Below are positions 61,111 to 64,000 of a stretch of DNA of 64,000 nt, piece by piece; position 1 is the first letter of the stretch, and every line of letters begins with the position of its first letter. The DNA is taken from contig CAZMXP010000024.1 in assembly GCA_964570285.1 (NCBI GenBank), positions 1 to 64,000 on the forward strand, given 5' to 3'. A model generated the notes under the pieces. The model saw only the letters and a program-made list of their open reading frames with translations, had not been told where the DNA came from and did no database searches. Position numbers and translations under genes: made by a program. Origin of the DNA: CAZMXP01 sp964570285. GTDB taxonomy: Bacteria; Planctomycetota; PLA2.

Positions 61111-62015
61111 CCAGCAATAATGTGCGGGGGGGGACGGGGGGCGAGGGCGCGCAGCGGGGGATCCGTCGTCCGTCGGCGGCGTTTTGGGTTCGACCAGGAA
61201 GCGTTCCGCCTGCGCGTGCGTGGGGACGGGCGACGCGGCGCACGGAAGCGACCCCCGGTGCGAGGGAGTGCCCGTTCACGACATCGTGTTCCCCCGCTGC
61301 GGCTCGACGGCCGCGACGCAACACCGATGTGGTCGTCGCGCCTCTCCGGTTCAAACCGCAGGCGGAAGGCGGACCGGCAAGCCCAGCCGTGGTCGGCCCA
61401 GCAGCCGCCTCGACATACGCGCGAGGTGTTCTCGTGCTCGCTTCTCGAAGCCGACTCCCTCGCCTCGGGGCAACTCTTCCGTCACGCCGCCTGGCAGCAT
61501 CCCGACGAGCCGCTTCCAGTCCCCCTGTCTTCGTCCCTGTGAGGTCCGACGCGACCATCGATTCCGTCGGGTCCTGCAGTCGTGTCACGGACTCGACACG
61601 CGGACAGCCGACCATGGCCGGCCCGGGAAGAGAACGTGAAGATCGTCGTGTCGCCAGGGACATGGCTGCACCGGAGCTGCCTCACGCGCCATGGTGAAGC
61701 GTGCGCGGCGCGTGCGGTACACCGGCTCGCTTCGTCGCTGGCGGGGGCGCGCAGCGGCCGCTGCTCCAAGGGCAACGTCGAGTCCCACCGAGCGCTCGCA
61801 CCGCAGGGCGCCGACGCTCCACGCGACGCGAGTCCTTGCAGTCCTCTCGCCCCCTCCTGCTTTCCTCCCTTCCTGGGTTCCTCACAAACTTCGCTCTTGC
61901 CTGCGCCCTATCGAGAGTTGAGTCCTGCTCGGTTCTGGCGGTCTTCGTGCCTTCGCGCCTTCGCGGTCCTCGCTCAATGCCGAAGCGTGGTCCTGCTCCC
62001 ACACCGCAGCGTCCC
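61111..62015. other. Gene-free region of about 900 nt
   Basis: Open frames occur on both strands, but none has a start signal or a recognisable protein. It begins with a G8-AC-G6 tract (61126-61141). Composition is mixed, with many CG-rich low-information stretches. A lone TTCCTGGGTTCCT near 61.88 kb matches the ends of the MITE-like element at 26.8 kb. It is probably decayed mobile or gene sequence downstream of serS. Confidence 0.5.
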
Positions 62016-63284
62016 TCACGCCTTCGCGATCCGCTCCTTGCCGACGAAGGGCCGCAGCACCTCGGGCACGACGATGGACCCGTCGCGCTGCTGGCCGTTC
62101 TCGAGGATCGCGACGAGGATCCTGGGGCTCGCGATGACGGTGTTGTTGAGCGTGTGGCAGATCTGGACCTTCTTCGCGGCGTCGCGGTAGCGCAGGTTGA
62201 GGCGGCGCGCCTGGTAGTCGTGGTAGCGGCTCGCCGAGTGCGTCTCGCCGTAGCTGCCGCGGCCGGGCATCCACGTCTCGATGTCGTAGGTGAAGCAGGA
62301 GGAGCGGCCCATGTCCCCCGCGCAGAGCGCCATCACGCGATAGGGCAGGTTCAACCCCTTCAGCACGTCCTCCGCGTTGCGCAGGATCTCCTCGTGCATC
62401 CGCTCGCTCGTGGCGGCGTCGTTGCGGCAGACGACCACCTGCTCGACCTTCATGAACTGGTGCACGCGATAGAGGCCGCGCGTGTCCTTCCCGTAGGTGC
62501 CCGCCTCGCGCCGGAAGCAGGCCGAATAGCCCGCGTAGCGCAGCGGCAGTTGCGCCTCCTCGAGGATCTCGTCGCCGTGGATCGACGTCACCGGCACCTC
62601 GCTCGTGCCGATCAGCCAGCCGTCGTCGCGGGTGCACTCGTACGCCTGATCGGCCCCCAGCGGGAGGTAGCCGGTCCCCTCCATCGCGCCGCGCTGCACG
62701 ATCAGCGGGGGGCTGTGCGGCACGTAGCCGCGCGCGCTCACGAGGTCGAGCGCGTAGCGCAGCACCGCGAGTTCCAGCATCAGCAGGTCGCCCTTGAGGA
62801 AGTAGGTGCGGCTCCCGGCGATCTTGACCGCGCGGCGCACCTCCACGAGGTCGAGCGCCTCGGCGAGATCGAGGTGGTCGCGCGGCGCGAAGTCGAACGC
62901 GGGCGGCTCCCCCCACCGGCGCACCTCGACGTTCTGCTCCGCCGTGAGCCCCTCGGGCACCCCATCCTCCGGCACGTTCGGCACTTCGAGAAGCAGCGGC
63001 AGCAACTCCGCCTCCAGCGCCGCGATGCGCTCGTCGAGCGGCTTGATCGCGGCACCGAGTTCCTTGCTGCGGGCGATCGCGGCCGCCTTCTCCGCGCCCT
63101 GCAGCGCCGGCACCGACTTGCTGAGCCGGTTCTGCTCCGCCTTCGCCTCCTCGCGCTCCCGCATCGCCGCGAGGATCGACGCGTCCACCGCGAGCAGGCG
63201 ATCGAGGTCGAGGGTCACGCCTCTCCGCGCGAGGGAGCGCCGTACGGCCTCGGCATTCTCACGGACGAATCTCCGGTCGAGCAT
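62016..63284 (-). CDS. serS: Seryl-tRNA synthetase
   Basis: 422 aa, the usual length. The N-terminal helical arm (about 30-100) that binds the tRNA-Ser variable arm is present (DRLLAVDASILAAMREREEAKAEQNRLSKS region). The class II core has motif 2 (ACFRREAGTYGKDTRGLYRVHQF, residues with FRREAG) and motif 3 (ASPRILVAILEN). TSEVPVTSIHGDEIL and WMPGRGSYGETHSASRYHDYQARR are typical. A TAGAAT box ends 8 nt before the ATG and no Shine-Dalgarno is visible. mqnA lies 11 nt upstream on the same strand. Confidence 0.98.
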   Translation of the reverse strand: MLDRRFVRENAEAVRRSLARRGVTLDLDRLLAVDASILAAMREREEAKAEQNRLSKSVPALQGAEKAAAIARSKELGAAIKPLDERIAALEAELLPLLLEVPNVPEDGVPEGLTAEQNVEVRRWGEPPAFDFAPRDHLDLAEALDLVEVRRAVKIAGSRTYFLKGDLLMLELAVLRYALDLVSARGYVPHSPPLIVQRGAMEGTGYLPLGADQAYECTRDDGWLIGTSEVPVTSIHGDEILEEAQLPLRYAGYSACFRREAGTYGKDTRGLYRVHQFMKVEQVVVCRNDAATSERMHEEILRNAEDVLKGLNLPYRVMALCAGDMGRSSCFTYDIETWMPGRGSYGETHSASRYHDYQARRLNLRYRDAAKKVQICHTLNNTVIASPRILVAILENGQQRDGSIVVPEVLRPFVGKERIAKA

Positions 63285-63292
63285 GCGGGCCG

Positions 63293-63298
63293 ATTCTA
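63293..63298 (-). promoter_or_regulatory. serS: -10 box TAGAAT of serS
   Basis: TAGAAT ends 8 nt before the serS ATG on the minus strand and overlaps the mqnA stop codon. It suggests serS is transcribed on its own, with no leader, as well as from mqnA. Confidence 0.55.
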
Positions 63299-63973
63299 CA
63301 GAAGGCCGAGGCGTCGGCCCGTTTCGAGGAAGCGCGCGAGACCGGCCTCCTCGGCCGTCCCGATCCGGTAGCCGATCCTCTCCCGCAGGTAGCGCTCCAG
63401 CAGCGGCGCGGGCAGGGGCAGGCCCGAGGTCGCCGCATAGTGTGCGATGCGCGCCTGGCCCCGCGCGAAGGCCCGCTCCAGCGCCCCCTCGCTCCCCGCC
63501 GCGCCGTACCACGCGGCAAAGACGAAGGGCAACCCCGTGTGCCGCCGCCACTCCAGCGCCAGGTCGAGGCGGGCCTCGTTCCCCTGCGCTCTCACGAGAG
63601 CCTTGTCGCCGATCACGAGTTCGGCATCCGCCTGCTCCGCGATGCGGGGGTCGAGCCCATGGGCCTCGCGCAGCAGCAGCAGCGCAAGCACCTGCGACGT
63701 GCGCGACTCCGGGTCGAGCCGGACGGTCTTCACCGCGGAGAGCGGTCGCCTCAGGAAGAGCAGCACGCTGTCGACGGGCCCGGCGGAGACGATGCCCAGC
63801 CGCCCGACGCGCCGCAGGCCCAGCGGTTCGGCGGCGGCGACGGGGAGCAGCGCCACATCCACCTCGCCGCTCCGGAAGCGCGCGACGAGGCCGCTCGGCG
63901 TATCGAGGACGAGCGGCGAGAGTCCCTCGACCAGCGGCCTGCTGTTCAGGTAGGAGACCGCGCCATAGCGCAT
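63296..63973 (-). CDS. mqnA: Chorismate dehydratase MqnA
   Basis: 225 aa. MqnA makes 3-enolpyruvyl-benzoate from chorismate, the first step of the futalosine route to menaquinone. Motifs: YGAVSYLNSRPLVEGL, VDVALLPVAAA, LGIVSAGPVDSVLLFLRRPL, LDPESRTSQVLALLLL and LVIGDKAL, then GLPFVFAAWYG. It is slightly short but complete. Menaquinone is the expected electron donor to the nitrate-reductase chain. The start ATG at 63973 is preceded by TAGCCC plus 6 nt. No other mqn gene is in the window. Confidence 0.93.
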   Translation of the reverse strand: MRYGAVSYLNSRPLVEGLSPLVLDTPSGLVARFRSGEVDVALLPVAAAEPLGLRRVGRLGIVSAGPVDSVLLFLRRPLSAVKTVRLDPESRTSQVLALLLLREAHGLDPRIAEQADAELVIGDKALVRAQGNEARLDLALEWRRHTGLPFVFAAWYGAAGSEGALERAFARGQARIAHYAATSGLPLPAPLLERYLRERIGYRIGTAEEAGLARFLETGRRLGLL

Positions 63974-64000
63974 GCCGCAGGGCTACGAAAAACGGGGGGC

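Overview
The window is about 70% G+C and densely packed. Many genes overlap by ATGA, GTGA or TGATG, and GTG or TTG starts are common. The gene content fits a Gram-negative-type bacterium, probably Planctomycetota or a similar environmental lineage. The reasons are type II secretion genes, a diheme-cytochrome/NarGH nitrate reductase, an FHA-linked Ser/Thr kinase, HEAT-repeat plus alpha/alpha-toroid proteins, a CHAT-TPR protein and the futalosine gene mqnA. This placement is inference; no 16S rRNA is present. A run of ten N at 158-167 marks a scaffold join, so the window probably comes from a draft or metagenomic assembly.

Layout. 0-8.4 kb (minus): narC-narG-narH (narH cut by the window edge), preceded by a sigma-54-type response regulator and its membrane histidine kinase. 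8.4-11 kb: a transposase remnant with a hairpin, then an SLC13-type transporter with RCK-like domains. 11-14.5 kb: three coupled minus-strand genes (membrane-anchored conserved protein, tyrosine phosphatase, unknown protein) and a spermidine-synthase-like protein. 14.5-21.7 kb: a HEAT/toroid exported protein, rhomboid protease, tiny membrane protein and CHAT-TPR protein. 21.7-24.4 kb: a hairpin, a DUF5615/DUF433 toxin-antitoxin pair, and a second toroid protein. 24.5-26.6 kb: tRNA-Asn, accD, rpe, and a small membrane protein. 26.6-27.2 kb: a graveyard of repeats and a transposase remnant. 27.2-32.5 kb: HemJ-like protein, pgk, gap, tilS, tatA and an FHA/PQQ lipoprotein. 32.7-38.4 kb: yggS, FHA-Ser/Thr kinase, DUF167, a purine nucleoside phosphorylase, purN and a small protein. 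38.6-44.7 kb: a NarK-DoxX fusion, dnaK, hemA and a CcsA/HemX-like gene. 44.9-51.3 kb: a TsaC/phosphatase fusion, rpiB, a pseudokinase, folB, a giant membrane spermidine-synthase-like protein and rpsU. 51.4-59.6 kb: a zinc-ribbon membrane protein and gspDEFGHIJ. 59.6-64 kb: an aldehyde dehydrogenase, about 0.9 kb without a recognisable gene, serS and mqnA.

How it works together. NarGH, the diheme NarC, the NarK-DoxX transporter, menaquinone synthesis (mqnA) and heme genes (hemA, HemX/CcsA, HemJ-like) point to respiratory nitrate reduction. The two-component pair next to narC is the obvious candidate regulator. GspD-J form a type II secretion core without gspC, K, L or M in the window.

Two genome-style signals stand out. 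First, at least a dozen genes carry a TAGAAT-like -10 box ending only 6-9 nt before the start codon (exactly 6 in seven of them), which predicts leaderless transcription. Second, four dispersed palindromic repeats begin exactly at a TAG stop codon of the neighbouring gene; two of these carry the same transposase 5' remnant. Paired poly-C tracts such as C9-GCG-C9 recur in coding and non-coding DNA.
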